Origin: JAHJTW01 sp964545545
GTDB taxonomy: Bacteria; Krumholzibacteriota; Krumholzibacteriia; LZORAL124-64-63
Assembly (NCBI GenBank): GCA_964545545.1
Contig: CAZJGK010000001.1
Location: 1-64,000, forward strand
DNA length: 64,000 bases
Reading direction: 5' to 3'
Of this stretch, positions 22,792-32,298 are shown piece after piece. The position numbers were made by a program, and so were the translations under genes. Below the pieces are notes generated by a model. That model did not search any database, had not been told where the DNA came from, and saw only the letters and a list, made by a program, of their open reading frames with translations. Within the stretch, counting starts at the first letter, position 1; each line of letters begins with the position of its first letter.

Positions 22792-24593
22792 GTCGATGGC
22801 TCCGTCCCTGTGCGGTCGCCGTCTCCCAGCTGCGACGCAAAGATCTCCCGGTATACCGGGCTTGATCCCATCAGTTGGGCGTGATTGCCCTCGGCGACGA
22901 TGCGCCCCTTGTCGATCACCACGATCTTGTCGGCGTCCAAGGCGGTGCTGATGCGTTGGGCAACCATGAACGACGTCCGTCCGCGCATCCACTCCCGCAG
23001 CGTGGCGTGGATCCGGGCCTCGGTCGCCACATCCACGGAACTTGTGGCATCGTCCAGAATCAGGATGGACGGCCTGGTCAGCAGCGCCCGCGCGATGGCC
23101 AGACGCTGCTTTTGGCCGCCCGAAAGGTTGACGCCCCGCTCCTCCACGTGGGTTTCGTAGCCCTGGGGCAGTCTGGCAATGAAGCCGTCCGCCTGCGCCG
23201 CTGCCGCGGCGGCCGCCACCTCGTCATCACCGGCGTCCGGGCGCCCGTAACGGATATTGTCGCGGATCGTCCCGGAAAAAAGGACCGTCTCCTGGGGAAC
23301 GATGCCCACATGGCGCAACAAATCGTCCTGGCCGAGACGCCGAAGATCCACCCCGTTCAGGGTGATCCCGCCCGCGGTCGGGTCGTAGAAGCGCGGGACC
23401 AGGTTGACCAGCGAAGACTTGCCGGCGCCGGTCGCGCCGAGAATGGCGATGACCTGACCCGGTTCAGCCACCAGGTCGATGTCCTGCAGCACGGCACCGC
23501 CACTGGTCCCGGCGTAGCGGAAACCGACCTTTTCGAAGACGATGCGCGGCGCACCGAGGTCCGGCAACGGTTGCGGCTGTGGGTCGTCCCGCAGTTCCGG
23601 CTCCGTGTCCAGCACCTCCACGATCCGCTCGGCCGAAGCGGTGCCGGCGGCCGCAACGTTCGCCAACATCACCATGATCGTCAGGGGCCCCAGAGCCGTC
23701 TGCAGGTAATTGACGAACGCCACCAGCTGCCCGATGCTCAGGCCGCCGTGGATCGTACGCACCCCGCCCCACCATATCACGGCGACGATCCCCAAGTTGA
23801 CGAAGATGCTCATGGCCGGCGAGAGCGTGGACATGAACCGCATCATCCCGATGGAATAGCGCGTGTAGGCCTCGTTCGCGGTCTCGAACCTCTCCTCCTC
23901 GAGGTCATCACGCACGAAGGCCTTGACCAACCGCGCACCCGCAATGTTTTCCTGCAGGACCGTATTCAGGCGATCCATCCGCTGCTGGGTGCTGCGGAAC
24001 AGGGGCTCCATCCGCGCCACGAAGAAGGCGATCACCAGCGACACCGCCACCAGGATGGGCACCATCATCAGGGACAGGCGTCGGTCGGTCTCGTACATCA
24101 ACACGAGACTGCCGATCATCAGCAGGGGCGCGCGCGTGCCGATCCTGAGAAAAACCTGCACCAGACGCTGGAACACCTTCGTGTCGCCGGAGAGGCGCAC
24201 CATCAATTGCCCGGTGTTCATGCGGTCCAGGTTCCCGAAGGAGAATGACTGGATCTTCAAGAAGACCGCCTCGCGCAGGTCGCGCGCCACGCTCTCCCCG
24301 ACCTGCACCGAGAGGATGTTGTTGCCCACGGCCAAGACAGCCTGCACAACCGAGAGGCCCAGCATGAGGAGGGCGGTCGTGACGACGACCTGCCGATCCC
24401 GGGCGATGATGCCCTGGTCGATGATGACCTGGATCAGCCGGGGAATCGCAAGATCAACGGCGATCACCGCGATCAACAAAACCAGCGAAACCACGCTGCG
24501 CCGCCAGTACGGCCGCACGAAACGAAGTAACGCCAGGACGTTCCTCATGGCCGCCGAGCGGCTTATCGAAGAAGGCTTGATTAGTCGTTCCAT
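22788..24593 (-). CDS. ABC exporter half-transporter with degenerate ATP site
   Basis: This 601-residue partner of the preceding gene has a membrane domain from about residue 20 to 320 and an ATPase domain with Walker A GATGAGKSS, Q-loop IVPQETVLF and signature LSGGQKQ. The Walker B is ILILDDATSSVD, with Asp in place of the catalytic Glu, and the switch is VAQRIST, with Gln in place of His. Exactly these two changes mark the degenerate subunit of heterodimeric exporters such as TM287/288. The ATG at 24593 has no good ribosome site; an alternative start at 24548 (MRNVLALLRF) fits the family's N-terminus better. It is the first gene of the two-gene operon. Confidence 0.9.
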   Translation of the reverse strand: MERLIKPSSISRSAAMRNVLALLRFVRPYWRRSVVSLVLLIAVIAVDLAIPRLIQVIIDQGIIARDRQVVVTTALLMLGLSVVQAVLAVGNNILSVQVGESVARDLREAVFLKIQSFSFGNLDRMNTGQLMVRLSGDTKVFQRLVQVFLRIGTRAPLLMIGSLVLMYETDRRLSLMMVPILVAVSLVIAFFVARMEPLFRSTQQRMDRLNTVLQENIAGARLVKAFVRDDLEEERFETANEAYTRYSIGMMRFMSTLSPAMSIFVNLGIVAVIWWGGVRTIHGGLSIGQLVAFVNYLQTALGPLTIMVMLANVAAAGTASAERIVEVLDTEPELRDDPQPQPLPDLGAPRIVFEKVGFRYAGTSGGAVLQDIDLVAEPGQVIAILGATGAGKSSLVNLVPRFYDPTAGGITLNGVDLRRLGQDDLLRHVGIVPQETVLFSGTIRDNIRYGRPDAGDDEVAAAAAAAQADGFIARLPQGYETHVEERGVNLSGGQKQRLAIARALLTRPSILILDDATSSVDVATEARIHATLREWMRGRTSFMVAQRISTALDADKIVVIDKGRIVAEGNHAQLMGSSPVYREIFASQLGDGDRTGTEPST

Positions 24594-24630
24594 ATCATCG
24601 GAACAAACATTTCAAATCACCCCAGGAAAA

Positions 24631-24951
24631 TTAAGTATCCGGAACCGGGACACAGAGACCGTTTGGAGCCAACTCCACTTTTGAAATCCAACATGCATAA
24701 CCTGGGCTGGGAAAATCATCAAATTCAAGGGGAACCCCATAAATATCGACCGAATCTCCATCAAGTGCGAAATCGAATAAGGGGTCGCCGGATCGGACCT
24801 CCTCCGCAATTTCGATCATCCCCGCGTTCCCCGACAGCCAGGTTCACATGGTTCCACATATACTGTCCAGGTCAAGTTCATATCCCAGGAAATGGAATGG
24901 AAGTCCCCATTGACATCAATAAGTTTGGCGACAAACCTGTAATAACATTGG
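24631..24951 (-). pseudogene. Remnant of an unknown protein gene beside the repeat copy 2
   Basis: On the minus strand, directly adjoining the repeat at 24952, a frame reads CYYRFVAKLIDVNGDFHSIS, then DMNLTWTVYVEPCEPGC, and stops at 24816. Its stop overlaps an ATG (ATGA at 24816-24819) that opens a second 62-residue frame with protein-like, acidic composition (MIEIAEEVRSGDPLFDFALD, later GVPLEFDDFPSPGYACW). Both stretches look like real protein rather than shadow sequence, and codon composition is less GC-rich than the neighbours. One gene truncated by the repeat insertion and then frameshifted explains this; two tiny coupled genes is the alternative. I recognise no family. Confidence 0.4.
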
Positions 24952-25197
24952 GTCGTGCCTCGGAAATTGTGTCCGCCGTGCTGGAATATGGCGTTACAGG
25001 TACTCCAGACAGGTATAACCCCTTGTATCATGGCGTCATGGAGGCCCGGGAGCCATGGATGGCGGGAGGGCCGGAATGCCGAGGGTGGGAGCAACAGGAA
25101 GTTGCGACCACCCGCCCATGAGACAAGGGGTTATACCTGCCTGGAACACCTGTGGGGGGTTGGTTCCACCTGGCGGACACAATTTCCGAGGCACAAC
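24952..25197. repeat. Structured inverted-repeat element, copy 2 (246 bp)
   Basis: Same organisation as the copy at 4102. The 22-bp ends at 24952-24973 and 25176-25197 pair with one mismatch. Inner 30-base arms at 24997-25026 and 25123-25152 pair with three non-Watson-Crick positions. The core from about 25027 to 25122 is almost identical to copy 1, whereas the arms differ at many positions from copy 1 yet still match each other. The outer arm reads CCTCGGAAA/TTTCCGAGG here against CCTTGGAAA/TTTCCAAGG in copy 1, a paired change. It ends eight bases from the stop of the sugar transporter gene. Confidence 0.85.
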
Positions 25198-25204
25198 CTT
25201 TCCT

Positions 25205-26647
25205 TTATGCCAGTCCCCGGCGCAGCTCCAGTTCCTGCCGCACTTCCCGGGCCTTGGCCTCGGTGATGGGGAAGGTCTTGACGGCCAGAATGGCGATGGC
25301 CGAGGTGACCATGGGGATCCCCGCATCGCACAACCGCATCAGGATGATGGCGCGGTGGGCTTGGTCCCCCCCCAAGGCCACATCGAAGCCCGTGGCATTG
25401 AGCAGGTAGCCCCCACCGGCCAAAGCCGCGGAAAGACCAAGCTTGACCATCCACCAGAAGATGGAGCCGAACATCCCCTCCCGCCGCTGGTGGGTTTCCA
25501 GCTCGTCGGTATCCACCACGTCGGCGATCATCGAGGGCATCAGGGTAAACAACGCCCCCAGGCCGAACGCCATCAACGGAGCCGGCAACACCACCAGCAA
25601 CGGCATGTTGGGGTTATAACACACCCACTTGAGGCCATAGCCGATGATGGACACCCCGATGGCCCAGAAGAATGCCTTCCGTTTGCCGATATGCGTGGCC
25701 AGCCAGGTGACGAACACCACCACGGCAAACGTGCAGACCGCCCCCACCGTGCCGGCGTAACCGGCGTACTTGGCTCCGAGCTCCTGGTTGCCCCGGGCCA
25801 CATAATAGATGACCACATAGAATTGGAACGATGAGACCAGAATGAATCCGTTGAAGACCAGGAAGGTGGCCAGACAGAGCTTGATGAAGGGCTTGTTTTT
25901 CAGGGTGATGGCGAATCCCCGGAAAAATTCCGCCATGTTTTGCTTGAAACCCTGGATGGCAACTGCTTGGCCGGCCTCGGACTCCGCGAGCTTTTTCATG
26001 CGCTCGCGCAGGAAAATGGCCGGCAGGATGCCTATCCCGATGGTCACCACCGCCACGATGATGGACAGTCCGGCGGCGCCCGCAACCTGATCGGGGAAGA
26101 ATCCCTTGTAGGTCATGATCCACAGGAACCAGGGAGAGACGACATAAGCCAGCTGGCCGGTGAAATTCTGCGTGCCCATCAGGCGGGTGCGTTCGTTGTA
26201 ATCGGGGGTCAGCTCGTAACCCAGGGCCACCCAGGGCGTGGCAAAGACCGTGTACCCCATGTAGAAGAGAATCGAACCGACCAGGAAGTAGATGAAGTAG
26301 AAGGTATCGCTCTTGCCGTGGGGAAGTTGCCAGAGCAGCGCAAAGAGGATGCCGGCGGCGATGGCGCCCCAGAAGATGAAAGGCCGCCGCCGTCCCCAGC
26401 GCGTGTGGGTATTGTCGGAAATGTAACCCATGAGGGGGTCGGTGAAGGCATCCGTCAGACGCGGCAGGGCTCCCAGCAACCCGACCAGGGCCGGGTTCAT
26501 CCCCAGACCCAGGTTCAGGACGATCATCATGCCCCCGCTGGCCGCAGCCAGCAGGTTGTTGACGAAGGCCCCCGCCCCGTAGATCAGCCGGTGGGAGATC
26601 TTGATATGGTCTTCGGGAGCAGTCTGGATGCGGGTCGCGGCGTTCAT
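25205..26647 (-). CDS. GPH-family (MelB-like) sugar:cation symporter
   Basis: This 480-residue membrane protein has twelve predicted helices and glycoside-pentoside-hexuronide symporter signatures: PRLTDAFTDPLMGYISDNTHTRWGRRRPFIFWG in the first half, GYELTPDYNERTRLMG and the conserved MIADVVDTDELETHQRREGMFGSIFWWMVKLG in the second. It should import a sugar or oligosaccharide with Na+ or H+. Its promoter region holds the 23-bp palindrome at 26703 shared with two other heads of this locus, so it is most likely the uptake system for the beta-glucan products. The stop lies next to repeat copy 2. Confidence 0.9.
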   Translation of the reverse strand: MNAATRIQTAPEDHIKISHRLIYGAGAFVNNLLAAASGGMMIVLNLGLGMNPALVGLLGALPRLTDAFTDPLMGYISDNTHTRWGRRRPFIFWGAIAAGILFALLWQLPHGKSDTFYFIYFLVGSILFYMGYTVFATPWVALGYELTPDYNERTRLMGTQNFTGQLAYVVSPWFLWIMTYKGFFPDQVAGAAGLSIIVAVVTIGIGILPAIFLRERMKKLAESEAGQAVAIQGFKQNMAEFFRGFAITLKNKPFIKLCLATFLVFNGFILVSSFQFYVVIYYVARGNQELGAKYAGYAGTVGAVCTFAVVVFVTWLATHIGKRKAFFWAIGVSIIGYGLKWVCYNPNMPLLVVLPAPLMAFGLGALFTLMPSMIADVVDTDELETHQRREGMFGSIFWWMVKLGLSAALAGGGYLLNATGFDVALGGDQAHRAIILMRLCDAGIPMVTSAIAILAVKTFPITEAKAREVRQELELRRGLA

Positions 26648-26702
26648 AAGGGAGCCTGTGTCTTCTGTTGGGGGACGTGCGCTCGGGGTTCGGCCAACCC
26701 AT

Positions 26703-26725
26703 CTTTGTACGAGCTCCGAACAAAG
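26703..26725. promoter_or_regulatory. 23-bp palindromic operator, site A (sugar locus)
   Basis: Half-sites CTTTGTACG and CCGAACAAAG around a short centre; 8 of 11 half-site positions are symmetric. It sits 56 bp upstream of the sugar symporter start and 157 bp upstream of the divergent caspase-like gene. The same 23-bp layout occurs at 35964 and 44240. The ROK regulator encoded at 41441 is the natural candidate to bind it. Confidence 0.7.
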
Positions 26726-26882
26726 TACGGCAAGGTTGCCCTTGCTTTCAACTGAAATCTTCCCGGGATCAACCCCTCATTAATAGTCCCAGAGGTTGTT
26801 TTGAACAGGTGAAGGTGGCAAAATCACCGGGACTTTCAATCCCGGCTAAATTCATTATTTCTTTTCAGGAACTGGAGTGATC

Positions 26883-28895
26883 ATGGGAATGCTGCGGATA
26901 GGCTCGGCGATCATCATAACCCTTCTCACTGGCGCGTTGCTTCTGCTGCTTCTTCCGGCGTGCGGCGGCAATGATCCGGCCACCCCGGATGATAATGACG
27001 ATCCGGGCGGCGACATCTCCGGCCCCCTCCTTTTCCACGAAACCGACGCCGTCATTGACCGAGCCACCGCATCCTTGAGGAACCACCTTGTAACCCTTGA
27101 TCTCGATGCATCCATGCAAGCGGTGGTTGCCGAAATGTTGGCCGACACTTGCGTCGCCACGGCCGATTGGATGGTCCCCGACGATCGGCCGCCCTATCTC
27201 GAGGCCGAATTCATCAACGGCATCACCTTTTTCATGCCGGTGATCCCGCGCACCACCGGTCCGCCACCGTCTCCTCATCCCTCCCAGAACGATCGGACCC
27301 CGGGAAAATCGCTTGACCTTTCGCTGACCGGCAACGCCCATGCCGTCATCATCGCCCACCCCGATGTCGCCTCTGAAACCACCGCCTTCATCCCCGCCTT
27401 GCAGCGGGTGGGATACTCGGTCCACGTGGTCACCGACCCCCAGGTGGACAGCTTCGAAGGCCTGGACGCCTACTCCCTGGTCTACATCGGGACACACGGA
27501 CTGCTGTGGACGAAGAACTCCACGAGCCGTTTCTATATGCTGACCAACCAGCCCCGGAGCTCTACCCAGGATTCGATCTACTTCGCCGCGGGCGAATTCC
27601 AGGACCGTTCCATTTCCCTCGAGCGGGTCACCTTCAGCGCCGAAAATGAAGATCTGGAGGTTTCGGAATGGACCCGCTACGTCGTCAGCAACAAGTATAT
27701 AGCCGGCCATAACGGCAGCTTCCCCGCCCATACATTGTTCTACGTCGATGCCTGCCAGAGTGCCAAGAGAACAACCCCCAACGGACCCGCGCCCCTTTCG
27801 GTCACCCTGCAGGCGATGGGGGTCCAGGATTACCTGGGGTGGTCCCATTTCGTCTACGACGCCGAATCGATCAAGGCCACGAACTATCTCTTCGCCCATC
27901 TGCTGGGCGACATTCCCGGTTCAACTAACTTCCTGCCGCCCGAATCGCCGCCCATCCGCCCGGCTTCTCTCCAGAATGTCTTCACCTCCATGGAGGTCCT
28001 GGGCTACACCATCGATGGGATCGGGACCTACGGGGCCGAACTCGAACTGCACGACTTCAGCCTCGGCCACGGCGAACTCCTCGTGCGGCCGGCCATCAGC
28101 CAGATGATCGTTGATGTCGATCCCACCCTCGGTCACCAACACCTGAAACTGCTGGGAAATTTCGGCCCCCAGAGCGGATCGGTTTCCGTCTGTTCTTCTC
28201 CCGAAGATCTGACCGGCGGGACCGCCTTGGGTATCGTGGAGTGGACCGATGACCAGATCATCGCCGACCTGGGCAACGGAACCCACGGGTATGTCGTGGT
28301 GGGAACCTCGGGGCGCCTCAGCAACCCCCACCCCCTGACCCAATGGGCGCCCGACATCGACATCACGGGAACCTTCCAATCTGGCCGGGGACCCGACTTC
28401 GAAGTGACCATGCGGACCGTCTGGCGTGGGGAAATCGTGGACGAAAGGCCTATGCCCTACATGGATCCGTATGCCGAATCCGGTTGGACCAGCACCCTGT
28501 TCGGACTCGATGCCTTATGTGACTACAAATACACGGGCATCTTCGAAGACTCCCGCTACATATACGAATACAAGCCGGAGATGAACACCGACACCGTGCC
28601 GACAAACATCAGCGGTACCGAGATGTATTTCGGGACTATCACCATGAAACCCAGCGAGGGCACGGCCGTCATCCAGGCCACGTTTTCCCAGGAGGCCAAG
28701 GCGATGGTGACCGACAAGCTGGACCCCGAGGCGCCACCCGTACAACAGAACCTGCCCGTCACGATCGGTTTGTACATCGAGGGGGAAATGACTGCAGACG
28801 GCATCATTTCTGAAGGATCGATGGTGGTGCCTTACATGGTCAGTTGGCCCGAGGTGCAACCCGACTCGCCGCCGTTGGACAGCACCGGGCACTGA
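26883..28895 (+). CDS. Lipoprotein with caspase/gingipain-like (clan CD) peptidase domain
   Basis: The 670-residue product starts at the ATG five bases after GGAG. A lipoprotein signal (ALLLLLLPAC) anchors it to the envelope. Around residues 150-300 lies a caspase-type core: the strand and His motif SLVYIGTHG and, about 85 residues later, the strand and Cys motif TLFYVDACQSA. HG plus DAC(Q/E)S is the catalytic dyad pattern of clan CD peptidases. The C-terminal half (~400-670) is beta-rich with an Ig-like stretch (ISQMIVDVDPTLGHQHLKLLGNFG) and no known enzyme motif. It is divergent from the sugar symporter and shares operator site A. Whether it belongs to the sugar system is unclear. Confidence 0.65.
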   Translation: MGMLRIGSAIIITLLTGALLLLLLPACGGNDPATPDDNDDPGGDISGPLLFHETDAVIDRATASLRNHLVTLDLDASMQAVVAEMLADTCVATADWMVPDDRPPYLEAEFINGITFFMPVIPRTTGPPPSPHPSQNDRTPGKSLDLSLTGNAHAVIIAHPDVASETTAFIPALQRVGYSVHVVTDPQVDSFEGLDAYSLVYIGTHGLLWTKNSTSRFYMLTNQPRSSTQDSIYFAAGEFQDRSISLERVTFSAENEDLEVSEWTRYVVSNKYIAGHNGSFPAHTLFYVDACQSAKRTTPNGPAPLSVTLQAMGVQDYLGWSHFVYDAESIKATNYLFAHLLGDIPGSTNFLPPESPPIRPASLQNVFTSMEVLGYTIDGIGTYGAELELHDFSLGHGELLVRPAISQMIVDVDPTLGHQHLKLLGNFGPQSGSVSVCSSPEDLTGGTALGIVEWTDDQIIADLGNGTHGYVVVGTSGRLSNPHPLTQWAPDIDITGTFQSGRGPDFEVTMRTVWRGEIVDERPMPYMDPYAESGWTSTLFGLDALCDYKYTGIFEDSRYIYEYKPEMNTDTVPTNISGTEMYFGTITMKPSEGTAVIQATFSQEAKAMVTDKLDPEAPPVQQNLPVTIGLYIEGEMTADGIISEGSMVVPYMVSWPEVQPDSPPLDSTGH

Positions 28896-28911
28896 TCTTC
28901 CGGTTAGATAC

Positions 28912-28950
28912 GAAATTCCCCTCACCGGTTGAACCGGCAAGGGGAATTCA
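28912..28950. terminator. Bidirectional terminator hairpin
   Basis: AAATTCCCCT(C)ACCGG and CCGG(C)AAGGGGAATT form a long stem around TTGA between the convergent genes ending at 28895 and 28976. It can serve both strands. Confidence 0.75.
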
Positions 28951-28975
28951 GCAGATGCACGAGCGAAATCTCGCT

Positions 28976-29701
28976 CTAACGGAACAGGGCCTTCACGGCG
29001 CCGAAGCTCGCATCCTCGGTGCCGATGACTTCGCCGGAACGATAGAAGACCACGTTGTCGTAGAAGACACCCGAGGGATCGTAATTCGTCTCGGTGCAGG
29101 CGAAACCGAACTGCAGAAGCTGTCCGACCAGACCGGCATCGATGGTGATCGGAATCGAATAGGGTCCCCAAGTGTTCGCGATAGAGGTCATGTCCTCGGT
29201 GATGAAATTCGTCGTGGCATAACCGTTGTTGGGATCCAGAGTCTTGATGAAAGCCAGCGCGGTCGAAGGAGCGACCAGGTCGCCCATCTTGGCATCGAAT
29301 GCGAAGACCCAGGTTTCCCCGACATCGCCGGCGCCGACCAGCTGCTCGTGGTAAACATTGGCCTGAACCCAGGCAGCGCCATCGGCCTGAGCTGCGTTGG
29401 CGTAATCACCGAAAACAACCATCTGCTGCAGGCCCTGGGCACCGCCGCCCTCACCACTGGCGACATTGCAGAAGGCTCCGGAACCATTGGGGGCGGGGTA
29501 TGAACCATAACCGTACCAGTATGACCAATCAGGACCGAAGACATTGCCGTAAACGACCCAGCCGTCGTCCGAAAGCGCCGTTGAGCTTGCTTGGTTCAAA
29601 CCTTCGAAATCCTGGCCGTAGGGCAACAAAGCCATACTGGCAACGGGGACCATGCAGAGCACCAGTGCGACTGCGATCAACGCGATAACTCGATTTTTCA
29701 T
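28976..29701 (-). CDS. Secreted beta-sandwich protein (paralogue of 34785, lacks sorting domain)
   Basis: The 241-residue product has a signal peptide (MKNRVIALIAVALVLCMVPVASMA) and a mature domain LLPYGQDFEGLNQASSTALSDDGWVVYGNVF, with repeated aromatic/Gly segments and GVFYDNVVFYRSGEV near the end. The gene at 34785 has the same domain (IQPYSQDFEGL, DDGWVVYGNVF-like, FYDNIVF) plus a FlgD-like C-terminal domain that is missing here. The jellyroll pattern suggests carbohydrate binding; this is inference. The ATG lies five bases from the 100-N gap, so upstream context is unknown. Confidence 0.7.
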   Translation of the reverse strand: MKNRVIALIAVALVLCMVPVASMALLPYGQDFEGLNQASSTALSDDGWVVYGNVFGPDWSYWYGYGSYPAPNGSGAFCNVASGEGGGAQGLQQMVVFGDYANAAQADGAAWVQANVYHEQLVGAGDVGETWVFAFDAKMGDLVAPSTALAFIKTLDPNNGYATTNFITEDMTSIANTWGPYSIPITIDAGLVGQLLQFGFACTETNYDPSGVFYDNVVFYRSGEVIGTEDASFGAVKALFR

Positions 29702-29705
29702 GTCA

Positions 29706-29805
29706 NNNNNNNNNNNNNNNNNNNNNNNNNNNNNNNNNNNNNNNNNNNNNNNNNNNNNNNNNNNNNNNNNNNNNNNNNNNNNNNNNNNNNNNNNNNNNNN
29801 NNNNN
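29706..29805. other. Assembly gap (100 N)
   Basis: Exactly 100 ambiguous bases, the usual placeholder for a scaffold gap of unknown length. Order and orientation of the flanks rest on the scaffolding. Confidence 0.98.
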
Positions 29806-31397
29806 ATGGGGCGTGTTTCCTGAAAATCCCGACCGCTGAGGCGATAAAAATACACCCCGGATGCCACTGGAAGGCCCCCGTCGTCCCGGCCGTTCCAGGT
29901 CCGATTGTGGGATCCTGCAGAAAAATTTTCACTGGCGAGGGTGCGGATCACGCGGCCGCTGAGGTCGTAGATTTGCAGCGAGGCAAAGCTGTCGCGTGCC
30001 AGGGCGAAGCGTAGCTCGGTGCGGGGATTGAAGGGATTGGGCACCGCGGGATAAAGCCATCCGGTCGGTGCTCCGGGCCGCGGAGTGACGGGACCCTCGG
30101 TCACGCCGGACACCACGCCGGCGGGCACGAAGGTAAAACCACTGAACACCACTTCCTGGTTCGCCGCGGGGGAACCGTCGATGCGCCACAAATTCAGGTG
30201 CATGCGCGGTTGTTCGGGCCGGGGAATGTGCGGCCCGGTATAGGTCCACGCAGCGATCAGGTTGGCCGGGGATTCATCCGACGGGCCCCCGCGCCACACC
30301 CGATATTCCACCTTGTCATGCAGCCAGCGCATGGCGTGGCTGACTGTTTCGCCGGCGCTGAAGGCCGCATCGAAACGGTCGATGTTGCCGGGCCAATCGT
30401 AGGGTTGGACCACGAACTGGGCGATCGCGTTGCCGGGATCCTGCCAGCGGCTGTATTCGATATCGATTTCGTTGTAGGGATTCCACCACAGATAGGAGGG
30501 ATCCCAGCAGGGGCCGTACTGCCAGAGGAATATCCCGAGCACAGCCTGGGGGTCGATCAGATCCAGCCGGCCAACCGTGGTCAGGATATAGTCCCCGTAT
30601 CCAAGGGCCTCTTCGGCCACAACCTCGGTGCTGTTCCAGGTGCCGGCGATGTTTTTGAGGGTAAGGTGCAGCTGACCGTCGCCATCCACCCAAACATTAT
30701 CGGGTGAATCGGAAAAGACATTGGGACCGGGGCCGTAATAACCGGTCCCCTTGACCCGCCAGTTGCGCCCGGCGAAGGCCAGCGTCCGACCACCGGGAAA
30801 ATCAGGCCACTGGAGGTCGTCGATGGTTGGCGGTGTGGTGCCGGCAAAGGTCACCTGGTCGAAGTACACATCCGATACGGGATCGGTGGGGCTCTGCAGC
30901 ACCCCCAGCAGCAACCGCGCCGAGACGGTGCCCGCGGGCGCCGGTGTGCTGGTGACCGAAAAATCCAGGTACTGGTCCGTCGGCGAGATTGCCGTGGCGA
31001 CGCTGAAGGTGTCGTAGGCGATCAAGCCCCCACCGGAATCCCGCCATTCGATGTTGACCAGGGCGGCATTCTGGCCGACCAGGGGCCTTGCCCCCGGATT
31101 CAGGACGTGGCCCGTGGCCTGCCACTGCTCTCCCGAAGCACAGTCCTGAGCCTGCCAGTAACCCGACACATCCCAGCCGCCCTGGTTGGGGCCGCTGACG
31201 CGGGCTGCCTTGGATCCGTGGCTGGCCACGCTGGTCAGGCCCACCGAGCCGAACTGATCCCAGCCCCCGAAAACCTGACCGCCGGAGCCCGTCACCTCGA
31301 AACTCGGGTTGCTGAGGACACATTGCCCGGCTACCAAACCGGCAAGGCCAACCGTCAGGGCCAAGACGGCGGCGGGGATGATCCGCATCGGGTGCAT
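29806..31397 (-). CDS. Secreted GH16-like beta-glucanase with CBM-like and C-terminal sorting domains (3' end in gap)
   Basis: About 530 residues are visible. After a signal peptide (RIIPAAVLALTVGLAGLVAG) comes a CBM4/9-like jellyroll (CVLSNPSFEVTGSGGQVFGGWDQFG, ~20-185). A concanavalin-like catalytic domain (~190-430) contains YNEIDIEYSRW, matching the GH16 active-site pattern E-x-D-x-E. A FlgD-like domain follows (YPAVPNPFNPRTELRFAL to GVYFYRLSGRDF), the type used as Por/T9SS-like sorting signals. Compared with the paralogous tails at 34785 and 54724, only about six residues are lost in the gap. GGGGGAGTAGG precedes the ATG, three bases after the upstream stop. It is the probable extracellular glucanase of the locus. 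Confidence 0.75.
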
Positions 31398-31400
31398 GGC

Positions 31401-32198
31401 CTACTCCCCCGTCTCAGGGGACACGACGCTGAGCGTATTCCTCGGCACGACCACCCGCATGGCCTTGATGCGGCCACTGCGCGCGAAGATCTCCTGGGAA
31501 AGGGAAGGCGGCAACGTGTTGCCACCGGCCACCCAGGTTGACCCGTCGGAATATTCGACGGCCAGGGAGGCTTCGGCATCGTCCAGCACGTAGACCACCG
31601 GAACCTGGCAGAGGGTAAACGCCAGGCAGCCCTGGTCCAGGGGCAGGTCGTGCGCCTGGCCCGCCGCATCGACATGGTGGAATTCAGAGGGCCCGTTCAG
31701 GAATTCCTCGCTGCGCAAGAGGGTCGGCTGAAAATGCAGCGCGCCGTTTTCCACCATGATTCCCAGCTCCCCGCGCCGGGTCAGGATTTCCTCTTTCACC
31801 TGGCCGGTCATGCCCGGCTGTTTGGCCCCACCGCCGGCCGGCGTGTGGGAATACGGATCGGTCGGAAAGGCTCCGAATTCCGTGACGGACTTTTCGTATC
31901 CCAGCCCAGCGCGGATCCGGAAGTACATCCTCGCCAGTTCATACAAATCATCCTGAGGCCAATGCTCGCGACGGCCCCGCAGACAGGTTTCCTGCACGGC
32001 CAGCAGCAGCTTGGCGACCATGTGCCAGTAGATGCAGCCCAATCCCTCGTAGCCGTACATCGCTCCCGAACGGCCCGTGTAGGACCGGTGCCCGAAGGTG
32101 TCCTCGTACAAGGCCAGAACCGCCGCCCGATCGCGCGCCACCGCGGCCGACCATCGGTCCCGGCTCGCTAGCCGATCCAGGGCGGTCGCCAGCTCTTC
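31401..32198 (-). CDS. C-terminal part of large glycoside phosphorylase-like protein (5' end in gap)
   Basis: The visible frame runs from the gap (KSWRPPW-shadow excluded; LATALDRLASRDRWSAAVARDRAAVLALYEDTFGHRSYTG) to a TAG stop and gives about 265 residues. SGAMYGYEGLGCIYWHMVAKLLLAVQETCLRG suggests an alpha/alpha-barrel helix pair, and the end (ALHFQPTLLRSEEF, LAFTLCQVPVVYVLDD) a C-terminal beta-sandwich, as in GH94-type phosphorylases. Together with the part across the 100-N gap at 32299 it most probably makes one gene of about 1,100 residues. The gap length is nominal, so the reading frame across it cannot be checked here. Confidence 0.65.
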   Translation of the reverse strand, partial: EELATALDRLASRDRWSAAVARDRAAVLALYEDTFGHRSYTGRSGAMYGYEGLGCIYWHMVAKLLLAVQETCLRGRREHWPQDDLYELARMYFRIRAGLGYEKSVTEFGAFPTDPYSHTPAGGGAKQPGMTGQVKEEILTRRGELGIMVENGALHFQPTLLRSEEFLNGPSEFHHVDAAGQAHDLPLDQGCLAFTLCQVPVVYVLDDAEASLAVEYSDGSTWVAGGNTLPPSLSQEIFARSGRIKAMRVVVPRNTLSVVSPETGE

Positions 32199-32298
32199 NN
32201 NNNNNNNNNNNNNNNNNNNNNNNNNNNNNNNNNNNNNNNNNNNNNNNNNNNNNNNNNNNNNNNNNNNNNNNNNNNNNNNNNNNNNNNNNNNNNNNNNN
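32199..32298. other. Assembly gap (100 N)
   Basis: Exactly 100 ambiguous bases inside what looks like a single large gene. Confidence 0.98.
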
